Shown one piece after another: positions 10,074 through 22,280 of a stretch of 64,000 nucleotides of DNA. The DNA comes from Chamaecyparis obtusa (Eukaryota; Streptophyta; Pinopsida; Cupressales; Cupressaceae). A program made the position numbers and the translations under genes. The notes beneath the pieces were generated by a model. The model was not told the origin of the DNA, ran no database searches, and worked only from the letters and a program-made list of their open reading frames with translations. Where the stretch lies: contig BSBK01001580.1 of NCBI GenBank assembly GCA_027943335.1, forward strand, positions 1,265,501-1,329,500, written 5' to 3'. Position 1 is the stretch's first letter, and each line of letters begins with the position of its first letter.

Positions 10074-11308
10074 TGTAATACCCCAAAAATGGGCTATAAG
10101 TTCATTAATCTCTTACATCTTCAATTCGAATGAAATCGACATCAAAGTCCTAATCTAAGGCACATCTAAACATCATCGAATCATAATTGATTATCTTAAA
10201 TTCTGCATCGGGGAATATTCCTAGTAATATTCCTAATCATCATAATTATCTTTAATTTTATAATTATTGGGCAATAAATCACATTTATCCTAAAGTTTGA
10301 TTAATTGAATATTTTCATATTTAATTAATTAGATTTAATATTTGCCACTTAATTATGTAATTAAATTTAATTATATCGATTATTAATTGTATTATTTAAT
10401 TTTGACAATAAATCTAATATCATATGAATAATTGATTAAATTCTTATTTAATTAATTAAAGCAAGTTGTCATTATTTAATAATATAGTTTTTAATAAAAG
10501 TTTGATTAAATAATTGATTAACCCATAAATCAATTGTTTTATTTTTAAAAGCAGTTAAGTTGAGTAGAAATCACTTTATTATTAAATTAATTCATAAATA
10601 AAACATGCACAATCATAAAAGCAGCAACTATCAATTATCAATTAAAGCTAAACTCTATTTTGAGTTAAAACTTAGCTTTTGCATGTTTTTGTGAGTTAAT
10701 TATCCTTTATTTAAAAATAACTCAAAAATCAACCTGAGTTATTTGAGTGATTTATGGCTTTTTCCCATGCACCTCCAAAGCCCTGGATTTCTATAAAAAC
10801 AAGGCTCAGCTCTTCATAAATAATCTCTCAAATTTGCATCCAAGCATCTCATATTTTTGCACAATCACGTTGGAGAATTGGAATTGAAGAACTCAAAGCT
10901 CTTGCGAATTGACATCTTTGTGAGATCAATCTTATTTTTGCATTCATATTGCATATCATTGTTAGATTAGCATTGCATATCAATTTTCAATAGCATTCAT
11001 AGCATATCAATTTCATCTAGCATAGATTCATATCAAGTTTTCATTCTTATTGCATAGAAAATCTAAAAAAATAGATTAATTGCATTCATATTTCATATCT
11101 AGATCAATTGCATTCAAATCCTTCATTTAGGTGTCGTCTAGGTCACTGATCTCGATTACAATCTAAGAACATCAATCTCGCACCTATTAGAAGGCAGTAA
11201 ATCGCTTGGTTAGATAGTTTTAAATTTTGCACGATTTGGATTATCACTAACCTCTAATGTTTTACTGAGTGTTGTGCCTACAGATCAGGTACAAAATTCA
11301 CACACACA
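10074..11308 (+). repeat. 3' LTR of A1 (family A, complete)
   Basis: 1235 bp, starting TGTAATACCCC and ending ACACACA. It is nearly identical to 1-1177. The TATA box is at 10792-10798. No primer-binding site follows; the next bases are GATTC (candidate target-site duplication), then A2 leader sequence. This LTR therefore closes A1 and does not open A2. Confidence 0.93.
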
Positions 11309-13394
11309 GATTCAATTGTCATTTCAGAATTTAAGGCAGTTTGTGAGATTTGATTTTCATATTTGGACTAATCGCTAACCCTGACAATTGAACTCTATTG
11401 TTTCTCATTGATATTTCCTGATTCTGATTGGGAAAGCACAACTTAATTGCTAAAATAGGTAAAATTTACTAAGCGCATTGCAATGAATTCAGGTATTCTT
11501 CTACAACTGATAACACTTTGATTTGGACATTTAAAACAAACTCTCTTGTGTCAAGCTTGTGTGACTTTTCATGCCTTCATATCACAGACTTCAGTTTTTG
11601 GGCTATAAAATAGACAGATTTTTCTTTCTGCATATTTGTTACATATAGTAAATAGGCCCTATAAACACTATTTGTGGATGATCTTGAGAGTTGAGAGAGT
11701 GGGCTTCTTTCTCTTGTTCACGCATGCGAAGCTCTTCTTGACAAAGGATCCCCTTGCAGGTAGGGAGGATAATGGGATTATCTTGCATTCTACTAGGTTT
11801 TTGAGTCTTCAACTTTTGATCGATACATTCTCTCTCTAGAGAGATTGATATAGCATAATTTGTTGATATCATAGATCTTGGTGAGATAATTTTGGTCTTA
11901 GCGTGTCGGATTAATCTATCTGCTTTGTTTTGGTGAAGTGAAGAGGTTAGGGGATTATGCTCTACTTCCTTTTTGGATAGTACTAGAAACCCAAATCCTT
12001 GAATCTGATCTAGTCCCCTTGTGGTATCTTTTGTGAGTCACCTTTAGAGAGGGTTAACCATAGTGGACATTCCCTTAATTGGGTCAACCACATGGATGGA
12101 ACCTCAAGCGGTAATAGCCATTTTTTCCATGGTAGCAACAACGGCTATATAAATGTCCTTGTGGAGGAAATCTTCACAGGTGTGGTCTCTTGTTGGGTTA
12201 TCAGATCTCCCTAGCAGCTCCTGATTGATTAAATTCTCTGACTGTGTCAAAACCCCGGTGTGCTTGGATTGGAGTTCACCCTCTTGAGATCACAAAATTT
12301 GTAGAGTCAAACCATTACTACAAACCCTAGTGAGGCCAAAATTTTCATTTTCTAGGAATGTGTGCATTATTGAAAAACTTTTTGGAACATACACAACTAG
12401 CATTCCTAGGGATTAGCACATTAAGTCACTTGATTGTTCATGCGTAGGGTTGCTTTGTCCCCTATTCATTACTTTTAGATGTTCTTGAAATCACTTGCCT
12501 TTGTTCTGCATGCTTGTTTACTTACTTGGTTATTGAAAATGAATAATCCCGAAACACACTTCAAATCTAGACAAAAAACCTTGCAAAACACACTGATTCT
12601 GAAAACTGAGAAATTGCAAAATCTGACACAAAATTCCTTTCTGGAGTCAAACTTCATCCCACAGGATCAGAAAGTCATACAAGTTTTGACCCTTTGTCAT
12701 ATTAGAACCCCTAGATTGTCGTATGGTAGCTTATATATTGTTGTACGAGTTTTGTCAATTTTCACAAGCAAAAAGTCAAAATTTGCTAGCAACTGTCATA
12801 CGATCTTTGCAATTGTCATATGAGTCTCATCAATTGTCATGCCAGAGCTTACCCACTATTGTATGAGCCTGTAGAAAGTCATATGGGAATTTTTGAAAAT
12901 TTTCCAGAAACTTGCCAAAATTGCCAGGAATCCAATTTTTATAGCCTGCCTCCAAATTCAGTCAAACAAATCACTGTGTTAGGAATAGAGCATAAACTAG
13001 AATGAATTCAATCATTTTCCTAAAGTGGTCTCTTGAGTCTAATTTAGCCTTCTAATTTATTGATTTGAGTCTTTTTCATCTTGTGTCAAAACCTTGTCAA
13101 AATTATCTTCAATTCAATCTTTGTCTAAAAATGGCTAAGTGTTGCGAGCTCATGTCTACCATCTTTTAGATATCTATCCATACTATTAGGGCACAATTAT
13201 CCTTCATTTACGTCCAATCTAATCTTCAATCAATCCAATCTTGACAAGGTTGCATCATTCGATCGTCTTGAATCAAATCATTCTTCATTTGTCTTGATGT
13301 TGCTCTCTTGCTTCACCTAAGGTTAATAATGGAAACTAGAGCTTCATCATGAAAACAAAGAGAACAACCCGAAATCTTTTTAGAGACATCTTTT
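11309..13394 (+). other. A2 untranslated leader (5' part removed by A1 insertion)
   Basis: It starts without a primer site, consistent with an insertion point some 140 bp before the block that aligns with A1 position 1950. It shares conserved blocks with the A1 leader and carries its own palindromic repeat cluster. Short open frames here are not conserved with A1. Confidence 0.65.
12660..12895 (+). repeat. Cluster of GTCATACGAGT/GTCGTATG-type repeats (A2 leader)
   Basis: About nine diverged copies of the TCGTACGA-like unit (TCATACAA, TCGTATGG, TTGTACGA, TCATACGA, TCATATGA and others), at the same leader position as the A1 cluster. Divergence is mostly C/T and G/A. Confidence 0.75.
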
Positions 13395-15847
13395 GTGATT
13401 TCTCAGACCATTCATCAATCCTATGACACTAGTAAATTTGGAGAAGATTCTCTTGGTAATTTATTCTTGAAAGGTGGTTATGTCACCCCTCATGCATCAA
13501 CCCATGCAGGTCATCAAGAAACTCCTCATCGATCAATTCCTGGTAGTTCTCTTAACAACACTATGTCTCAAGCAGGAGGTGCAAGCCAAGGGTTGCAAGG
13601 ACATCAATCCCAACATGGTGCGGATCAAGAACCCATACCTTCTGAAATTGCTCAATATCAAAATGATGATGACTTCAAGAAAATGATGAGGCATTTCTTG
13701 AAGGAAGATAGAGAAATATACTTCCTAAAATTAGGTCGTCGAGGGGCTAAACTTCCTCCCAACTTTAATGTTGAAGATATCATTACGCATGAGGAAGAAA
13801 CTCCAATCACTACTATGATGAAATAGATGCATGTCATGCAAGTCAAACTCAACAAACTAGAGAAAGAAAAGGAACCTAAGGAGTTCTCCATGGAGGCTCT
13901 ATGCCCTTTTCCATTTGATAAATACTTGTACATTCCACCATTCCCTAAAAGAGTGGAAATGCCTAAATATGATAAGTATGATGGAAACTCTAATCCTCAG
14001 CATCATGTCAGAGAATTTTGTACTTAATCTATGGAGTTTATGCATGAACCAACCTACCTAATGCATCTTTTCCCTCGATCTTTGGGAGGATCAGCTATTC
14101 ATTGGTTCTCAAAAATGCCTCCTACTATCAAAACTTTTGAGGAGTTAATCAAACTATTCTATCAACAATACTCCTACAACATTTAGCATCTAGTCACTAT
14201 GATAGACATTTCCAATCTGAAATAGAACTCAGGAGAACCATTCCTAACTTTTCTCAAAGGATGGAGGAAAAAGTTTTCTCTATATGCTAGACCTATTCCA
14301 GAAACTGAGAAGCTGGAAATTTTCATCAACAATCTTGTTCCATAAATCAACTACCATTTGCAAATGCAAAATCATACATCCTTTGATAAAATGGTAGAAA
14401 ATGTAATCAAAATTGAGAAAGTACTTGTACAAAAAGGAGACATATCACTTCAAAGAGACAAGTATGAATCTAGATCTAATTCTAAAGACAAAGACAAAAA
14501 CTGGAACAAGAATAAAGGCATCATCATAGATGGTGTTATTGACACTATCCATGCCCCATCTAAGGCACCCAATTTCAATCTCATTGTTGGTACCCAAGCT
14601 ATCAAAGCCTCAGAGGCAAAAGCAACAGATTTGAACAAGAAACCATATCACTATAAACCTTGGGCTACAGATCCTAAATGCAAATTTACTCCTCTTGGAG
14701 AGTCCTTGGAATCTACCATGAAAACTTTGTTGGCTAACAACATCATCTCCTTGCTTGAGATAAAAAAATTTGATCCTAAACCTAAACCGAAATGGTGGAG
14801 AGAGAATCATTTATGTGACTTCCATCGTAATAAGGGTCATAAAACCAATAATTGCATACGCTTGAAACACATCATACAAGACAAAATAGATAATGGTGAA
14901 ATCATAATTGACAATCATAAAAGCAATAATGATCATACAGCATTCACAGAACCATTTCCAAAACATGGTCAAGGAGATTCATCTTCTCAGCCTAATGTGG
15001 GTGCTAAAGTCAATTATGCTTACTCTAGAAACAATGCTATCATAAATATGGTTGAGCCATGCCTAGCTAAGTGTTGCAATGTCATCACAATTGTAAGGAA
15101 AGACAAAGATAATCAATCAACAAATGCAGTTACTCGATCACAAGCTCAGGTGCATCTACACAGATAAAATTCTTATTCATCAAATGTCCCTAAGATGCCT
15201 TTCAATCTTTCATCTACTTCTAAACAGAAGGCTTCCTCTAAATCAAATCCTAAAGACACGAGGCCAACATCATATAGTATTGTCCAACAACTCCAGCATA
15301 CAAATGCAAAAATCTCCATGTTTGAGTTTCTTCAAATATCTCCAGCTCATAGAGCCATTCTAGACAAAGCTCTGCTCGGATCTAATGTTCCTGACAACCT
15401 TGATTTAGACAGATTCCAGACTATGGTTGGTCATCTGATGTCTCCCTAGTATATCTCCTTTTCAGAGGAAGATGATAACTCCTTGAGTAATCCACATAAT
15501 CAGCCCTTGCATATTGAAGTCTTGATCCAAAACCATCATGTCAAATGAGTGTTGATAGATGGAGGTGCTAGTCTCAACATTTTTTTTTACAGCTTGATCA
15601 CACACTTGGGATTATCTGAAACTTCCATTGATCCTAAGAAGAAGATAACTATCAAAGCATATGATGAGCAAGAAAGATCTTCCAAAGGCACTATTGTCTT
15701 ACCTATCAGAATAGGACCTATTATTAGAGACACCATATGTCAAGTTCTCGATCTACCTTTGGCTTACAACATTCTTCTAGGGAGAGCCTGGATACATGAA
15801 ATGAGCTATTCCTTCCACATACCATCAATGTGTGAAATTTCCTTATG
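13395..15847 (+). pseudogene. A2 gag-protease (Tat-like), broken by stops
   Basis: A single frame can be followed from 13395 to 15847, crossing eight or so stops (for example at 13824, 14025, 14184, 14220, 14343). Gag would form the virus-like particle; the capsid-type region with HWFSKMPPT and FEELIKLFYQQY is near 14100-14170. The zinc knuckle C-DF-H-RNKG-H-KTNN-C lies near 14815-14860 and fits the Tat pattern. Protease follows in the same frame: the active site is LIDGGAS near 15551-15575 (DGG rather than DSG/DTG, as usual in Tat), and YNILLGRAWIHEM is near 15760-15800. The start at 13395 is the first in-frame ATG after the leader but is not certain. Several stops are CAG-to-TAG or CGA-to-TGA type. 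A frameshift near 15835 leads into the next frame. Confidence 0.85.
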
Positions 15848-18456
15848 AAGGAGTAGAGGTGATAATTCCATCTGATCTACATACAACTTGCAATGCATTG
15901 AAAGAAAGTGTTGATAAACTTGTTCCTAATAACAGAGAATCTTCCACTAAGCAAATGGACATTGCTTCAACATCCAAGATGGAAGATATTTCTAAAGAAG
16001 TCAAAATCAAAGATAATGGCATGGGAGAATATACTATGGAACCAGTCTTATCTCTGACATCTCTCCCCATCTCACCTAAATCTTATGGACAGTCTTTAAA
16101 ATAGCCAAAACAAGAATCTAAGGAATCTCTTACTACCTATAAAGGGAATTTTGTTGCAGAACAAGTGTCCAAACAAGAATTTGAGCAGGAAGAAGCCATG
16201 CTTGCATGGTTATACAAGGATGAGTTTCAATCCCAATCAGTCCAAAAATGTGACTCTACTTCAAGAAAAATTCCTCAGAAGTCATATGGACCAAGGGATA
16301 AATTGAGCACAAAAATGGGATATACTGGAAAAGGACCTCTAGGACTATGAGGTAAGGGTCTTCTATCACCTCTTGATCATTGTGGCTGAACAAAGAAGAA
16401 TACAATAGGTCTAGGATATAAGAAGAAGCCTTTCTATCTTAGCAAGAACTCCTCACATGTCTTAGAACAGATTGAACCAATAGAAGAAACAACACAACAA
16501 TCTGATAGTGATGATTCAGACACCACTAATGAGCTCATTTTTTATGAGCATTTTCCTAAAGAAATAAAAGACCTCCTTGAAGTTGAAGATGATCTAGTAA
16601 AAAGAATCAATGTAGTAGAAACACAAGAATCTACTATGGAACAAAAGATAATTGCACCACAAGAACCAGCTGATCTCAAAAAATACCACACAGATAAGGA
16701 GGAAGGTGGTAGCTATTCTGAGACTGATTCTCATGAGTATGAATTCAAATCAGAATTTGAGGGTAACCCTTCTTGGGGTATTCATCTTGACTTTACATAG
16801 GTTCTTAGATTTCCTAGAGGTCTAGAATCAGAAGATGAATCCAATGACTATGAATGAGGAGTCATTCTAGAGGAAGATGAGCTTATCACAGAAAAACATA
16901 TTGATTTTGTTCGCCAATCTACACCTAAACCCAACATAAGTCTAGAGTGAAATAATGAACTTAACAAGTCTGATCCACTGATGGCTGAAGTGGACTCCCA
17001 CAATGACATTGAGCCTATTCATGAATTGAATGTTTTGAGTTGTACTATCACCTTTGAACTCAAGAGTCAGGTTAGGACCAATGATGATAGATCCATATCC
17101 ATAAACACTATTTCCCAATCTTTCACCACTTTGACTATCCAACATCTCGAACTTCTTGACCAAACCTCCACGAATCTGAGCCAAGGTATCTATACCTTTC
17201 CAAATGACTATGCCCTTGCTTTCTACCTCAATGCAATTGAGCCTATGATGACTTCCATCAGTGAACCAAGTGTTAGCATGATGGATTTGGATATCAAGTA
17301 TCTTAGTCAAAAGAATAAGAATGAAAAGAAAAAGAAAAGGAGTCCTGAGGGTGAAAACCACTTTGTGGCAATCTCAGAACCTACAAAAGTAAAAATAAAA
17401 GATGTATCTGAAGGTGAAAACCTCTCTGAGGTGCCTAAGGATGAGATATTTGATGTCCTTCTGAGTCATTTATAGGATAGATCTCCAGTACTAATTGAGC
17501 CCACTCAATCTGTCAACTTGGGAATAGTAGAAGAACCACAGTTGATCCATGTAGCACAATCCTTATCAGAAGAAGAAAAGAAAAAAATTATCACATTCCT
17601 AACATAAAAGAAGATCAACTTTGCATGGAAATATTTAGATATGCCAAGGTTGGATCTTGATCTTATAATGCACCATTTATCTATAGCTCGAGGGGTCAAA
17701 CCTATTAAGCAAAAATTGAGAAAGATGCATCCACATGTTGCACTCTTGGTCAAAGTTGAATTAGAGAGACTACTAAAAGCTGGTATCATCTGTGTTACTG
17801 ACTATGCTGAATGGATCTCTAACATAGTTCCAGTATCAAAACCAAAAAAATCTATAAGAGTATGCACAAATTTTAGAGATGTAAACAAAGCATTCCCTAA
17901 GGATTATTTTCTACTACCTAACATTGATATGATAGTGGACATGACTACGGGCTTTGAGATGTATTCTTTAATGGATGGTTTTTCTGGATATAATCAAATC
18001 AAAATTGCTCCAAAGGATCAAGACAAAACTACTTTCACATGTGCATGGGGAACCTTCTATTGGAATGTCATGCCATTTGGTTTGAAGAACGCGGGTGCTA
18101 CATATCAGAGAGCTATGACGTCTATTTTTCATGACATGATGCATCGAACTATGGAGGATTATGTTGATGATACTTTGGCAAAATCTATGATAAGATCTGA
18201 ACATCCAAATGATTTGAGAAAAATACTAGATCAAATGGAGAAGTTTAGTCTCAGACTGAACCCTAAGAAGTGTGCTTTTGGTGTCACTTCTGGAAAGCTC
18301 TTAGGCTACATTGTTTCAAAGAAAGGAATTGAAGTAGATCCAGCTAAGGTCAAAGCTATCATGGAGATGCAACCTCCCAATAATATCAATCAAATGAGAA
18401 CATTACAAGGGAGAGTACGTACAATTTATCAGATGCTTCATATCTCAGATAGATGA
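15832..18456 (+). pseudogene. A2 pol, first part: protease tail, G-patch-like motif, acidic spacer, reverse transcriptase
   Basis: One frame with a few stops. After the protease tail comes KMGYTGKGPLGL near 16312-16350, a glycine pattern like the G-patch that follows protease in some retroviruses. Then comes a long acidic, low-complexity spacer (16400-17480). The RT runs from about 17640 to 18450: motifs include WISNIVPVSKP, VCTNFRDVNKAFPKD, LMDGFSGYNQI, MPFGLKNAGATYQRAM, the YVDD catalytic box near 18163 and KLLGYIVSKKGIE. It would synthesise element DNA from RNA. Stops within the spacer are mostly explicable by single transitions. The frame is lost near 18430 and resumes one base over. Confidence 0.9.
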
Positions 18457-20785
18457 CATATCACAACCTTTCACAAAGACATTACATAAAGGTGTGAATT
18501 TTGCATGGAATGAGGAATGTGAAAAGAACTTTAATCATATCAAGAAATATCTATCAAATCCTCCTATTTTGATGCCTCCTATTCAAGGGAAGCCATTGAT
18601 CTTATATGTCTCTACCACAGATACATCACTGGGGGCATTGCTAGCATAGCATGATGAGAACAAGAAGGAAAGAGCTATATGCTATATCATTAGAACATTG
18701 GTAGCATATGAGAAGAACTATTCAATGATTGAGAAAGCTTGTCTAGCTGTGATCTTTGCATCACAGAAACTAAGACACTACATGTTATCTCATACCACAC
18801 ATTTGGTAGCTAAGATTGATCTACTAAAGTACCTACTAAGCAAAGCTACCCTCATGGGTAGATTAGCTAAATGGGTGATACTATTAAGTGAATTTGACAT
18901 TGAATATGTTGAGAGAAAAGCTATCAAGGGCCAAGTAATTGTAGATCAATTGGCTGACACACCTTTGTTTGATGATACACCAATGCAAATAGAATTCCCA
19001 AATTCCTCTAGCATGAATCTTTCTTCTAGACATTGGAAGTTATTCTTTGACGGCTCCTATACACAAAATGGATCTGGAGCAGGCATATTGTTCATCACTC
19101 CTCAAGGATACTCAATCTGTAAAGCATTTAGAATCAAGTTTCCTTGCACAAACAATATTGTTGAATATGAAGCTCTTCTTAATGGCATGAAGATAGCAAT
19201 TGAATGGAGAGTGACAGAACTACACATTCATGGAGACTCACAACTTGTAATACACCAAGTCAATGATGTGTATCAAATGAAAGATGGAAAGCTAATTCCA
19301 TACAAGAGAATGGTAGATGATCTAAAGAAATATTTCATATCTATCACCTTTGAACAAATTCCTAGAATAGAGAATAAAGTTGTTGATGCTATGGCAATGC
19401 TGTCTACTTTATTACAGTAGCCCGAACATGAGCTACGCTATGAGTTCCTGGTGGAAGCACTATCTTATCCTGCCTATGATTCCCCTGAAACTTGCATGAT
19501 CTGCAATGTTGTTGTTCATGATTCATCCAGTTATAAAAACCTATTCTCCTATCTCCAAGATCAAATCATTCCCGATACCTTCAGCCGCCATGAGAAATGA
19601 TACCTTATCTAAAATGCATCCCAATATGTCATCATTAGTAATGATCTGTACAAACAAGGTCTAGATGGTACACTCCTTAGATGTTTAGAACAGAAAGAGT
19701 CTCAACGTGCATTAGAGGAAGTCCATGAAGGTATATGTGGATCACATTCCAATGGTTTAACACTAGCTCAAAAACTTATTAGGGCTGGGTACTATTGGCC
19801 TGAAATGGAAAAAGATGCAATCAAGTTTGCAAAGAATTGTCAAAAGTGTCAAGTACATGATAACTTAATTCATGCACCAGGGAGAGATCTAATTCCCTTT
19901 ACTACACAATGGCCTTTTCACCAATGGGAATTTGATCTTATAGGAGCCATACATCCTCATTCTTCTAATGGACATACCCATATTATTATAGCTACAGACT
20001 ATTTCACAAAATGGGTAGACGTAGTCCCTTTGACTCAAGAAACTGACAAGCAAATATCAATGTTCATCTTGAACTACATCATATGTCAGTATGGTATTCC
20101 ACATTCTATAGTCACAGATAATGGTGGTCAATTCAAGAACAAAGACTTAGATGATTTATGTGCTAAATTCAAGATTACACAACATTGGTCATCGATCTAC
20201 TATCGTCAAGGGAATGGACAAGCATAGGCTTCAAACAAGAATCTATTGAAAATATTGCATCGCACAGTTAATAAAATAGGAAGAGACTGTCATCTCATGA
20301 TCAATCCATCTCTCTAGGCCTACAGAACAAGTATCAAAACACCCACTAGGGCTACACCATTCACTTTAGTTTATGGGTCTGAAGTGGTACTGCCTATTGA
20401 GGTTGAAATCCCATTACTAAGAATCAGAATGCATGGTCTAGTAACTGATGATGACTACAGAGTGTCTAGGTTGCAAGAACTTGAACTACTAGATGAGCGC
20501 AGACAAGAAGTGTATGATCATCTCAGAGTATATCAAAAGAGAATTTCTAGACGCTACAACAAGAAAGTCAGACACAGAGAATTTCAGGTTGGCGATCTAG
20601 TCTTGAGAGAGAATCCTAAAAATCAATCACATAAAGAACGCAAGGGGAAGTTTGAACCCAACTAGTTGGGTCCCTTTGTTATCACTGCTACTTTTGGCTC
20701 TGGAGCCTATCAACTCTCAAAGACTAAAGGAGAATAGCTTTGAGAACCAATCAACATTCTCCATCTGAATAAATTCTATGCCTAA
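18457..20785 (+). pseudogene. A2 pol, second part: RNase H, aRNH and integrase
   Basis: One frame to the TAA at 20783-20785. The gypsy RNase H (about 18500-18970) reads LYVSTTDTS where an active enzyme has a TDAS-like motif, so its first Asp is displaced, as usual in Tat. A second RNase H (about 19033-19410) keeps FFDGS, EYEAL and HGDSQL and would be the working nuclease. Integrase has an HHCC finger (HEGICGSH, CQKC, about 19722-19850), the first Asp in EFDLIG, the second in VTDNGGQF near 20118, and a TAG at 20226-20228 where the third catalytic residue is expected. The C-terminal part shares VYGSEVVLPIEVEIP and HREFQVGDLVL with A1. There are stops at 18649, 19600-19620, 20319, 20664 and 20735-20745. 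Confidence 0.9.
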
Positions 20786-20856
20786 GGCATTCAATACTAA
20801 AAAATGTCCTCAAAAAATTATAAAAATCAGAAAAAGTCCTAAAAAAATGATCATCC

Positions 20857-21062
20857 TGGTGAAAACCTAGTAAATAGATGCCTTGATGTATCACAAAAGA
20901 AGTAAAAAATATCAAAAGTACAAAAAATAAAAAAAATAAAAAATACACAAAAATGAGAAAAAGAAAAAGTGCCTTAGTGAAAACCTAGAAACAGGCACCT
21001 TGGTAGCAAAAATAGAATCTCTGCCAAGATGGTGAAAACCTGGCAAACGGGTGCCACTTGTT
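20857..21062 (+). repeat. GTGAAAACCTGG hairpin-type repeats (A2)
   Basis: Three units (about 20857-20885, 20968-21005, 21028-21058), the same as the A1 cluster at 7735-7950, with A-rich spacers. They lie between the integrase stop and the 3' region. Confidence 0.8.
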
Positions 21063-22280
21063 TCAAAATGCTCCATCTATCAATGCAATTTTGGTCTCTC
21101 CTAGCTTTTAGTTTGCTTTTAGTCTGTATATATTCCTATTTTAATAAGTCAGTCTGTGCATCAATCGGCTCAAATGTCTATATCCTATCAATGTTTCAAA
21201 CTTGGAGGCAATCAAAGTCATATCCTATAGTCCTCAGTACCTCAAACATGTCATATCTAGTCAGGGTCCTTTGAAGCTACATCTGAGTCAGTCTGTCTAT
21301 CTCCTTTCCAGAAATGATTTTTCATCTACAACAATGCAAACAAACATCAACATAAATTGAAAACAATCTATGCTTCACATGCTTTTATCTCCTTGTATGC
21401 TTACTGATTCGCATTGAGATTTTTGCATATTGTGTCCCTTCGAGCTCTTTGATGATGTCCTTTATAGGATTTAGAGATTGATGACTGGGGGCATAATCTT
21501 TTCTTTTTTGTCTTCTTTTATGTGAACATCTAACAACTTTGGAAATTCTAGATTGAAATGGTGTCCTTCTGTAAGAGCCTCTATCTCGTATTAGATGGCC
21601 ATGAGTACCTCAACCAATGATACTTAGAAAATTCAAGGAAGTTTGATCTAACTATTGTCTTTTTGAGTGAATTCTTACTCCAATTGTGAAACACGATCTT
21701 ACCTAAGGATGTAAACAATAAAGGGTCACTATGGGTAATTCACACTGGATTTAGAATGATCTCTTGACTGCTTGATGTGTTTGTACCGCAAGGTGTATTC
21801 AGGTCATCATGACATTTATGTTTTGATTCTTATACAAATTTCTATATAAAAATAGACTTGATATTCAAGTCATCCTGGCGTTGGTGCCTTGGTGCTTATA
21901 TCTAATCTGACATTTCGAAAAAAAAATCAATATTCATATGTCCATGGTTGTCTAACCACTGGGTGTTGTATTGATTCTTGCACATACAAATCAATATTCA
22001 TATGTCTATAGTTTCATAACTAGTGGATGTTGTATTGATTTATCTGATTACCTACTAAAAAGTTGTATGATGAAAACAAATCGACACATGATCAGTGACT
22101 AGGTCCTAGGTCTTAGGTTTGCATTTCATTTTGCATGTCATTTTTTCACTTTGCATGATTGCATGATCTCACAAATTGCTGAATACACTTAAAATGATTA
22201 CATGATTCTTCAAAGCTAAACTTAAACTTGACATGAAGAGCTGAATCTAACACGAAGGTTTCCTCACAGAACCGCAAGCA
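21063..22280 (+). other. A2 3' non-coding region, proximal part
   Basis: Aligns with A1 7951-9190, including the tandem 60-bp duplication (21936-22060). It is followed by ATTTTGCATG/CATTTCATTTTGCATG simple-type repeats near 22120-22160. No gene is seen. Confidence 0.65.

Larger units (their letters stand above)
1..11308 (+). mobile_element. Element A1: non-autonomous Ty3/gypsy-type LTR retrotransposon
   Basis: The element is bounded by two nearly identical LTRs (1-1177, truncated by the window edge, and 10074-11308). It has a primer-binding site right after the first LTR and a polypurine tract right before the second. Inside lie a long leader, a Ser/Pro-rich ORF of unknown function, and an integrase C-terminal scrap; gag is reduced to a fragment, and protease, RT and RNase H are absent. 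This is the layout of a non-autonomous element that would need proteins from a relative such as the neighbouring A2. By eye the LTRs differ at roughly two dozen positions over 1177 bp (about 2%), so this is one of the younger insertions here. It appears to have landed inside the leader of A2, because sequence after 11308 is A2 leader without a primer site. Confidence 0.88.
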
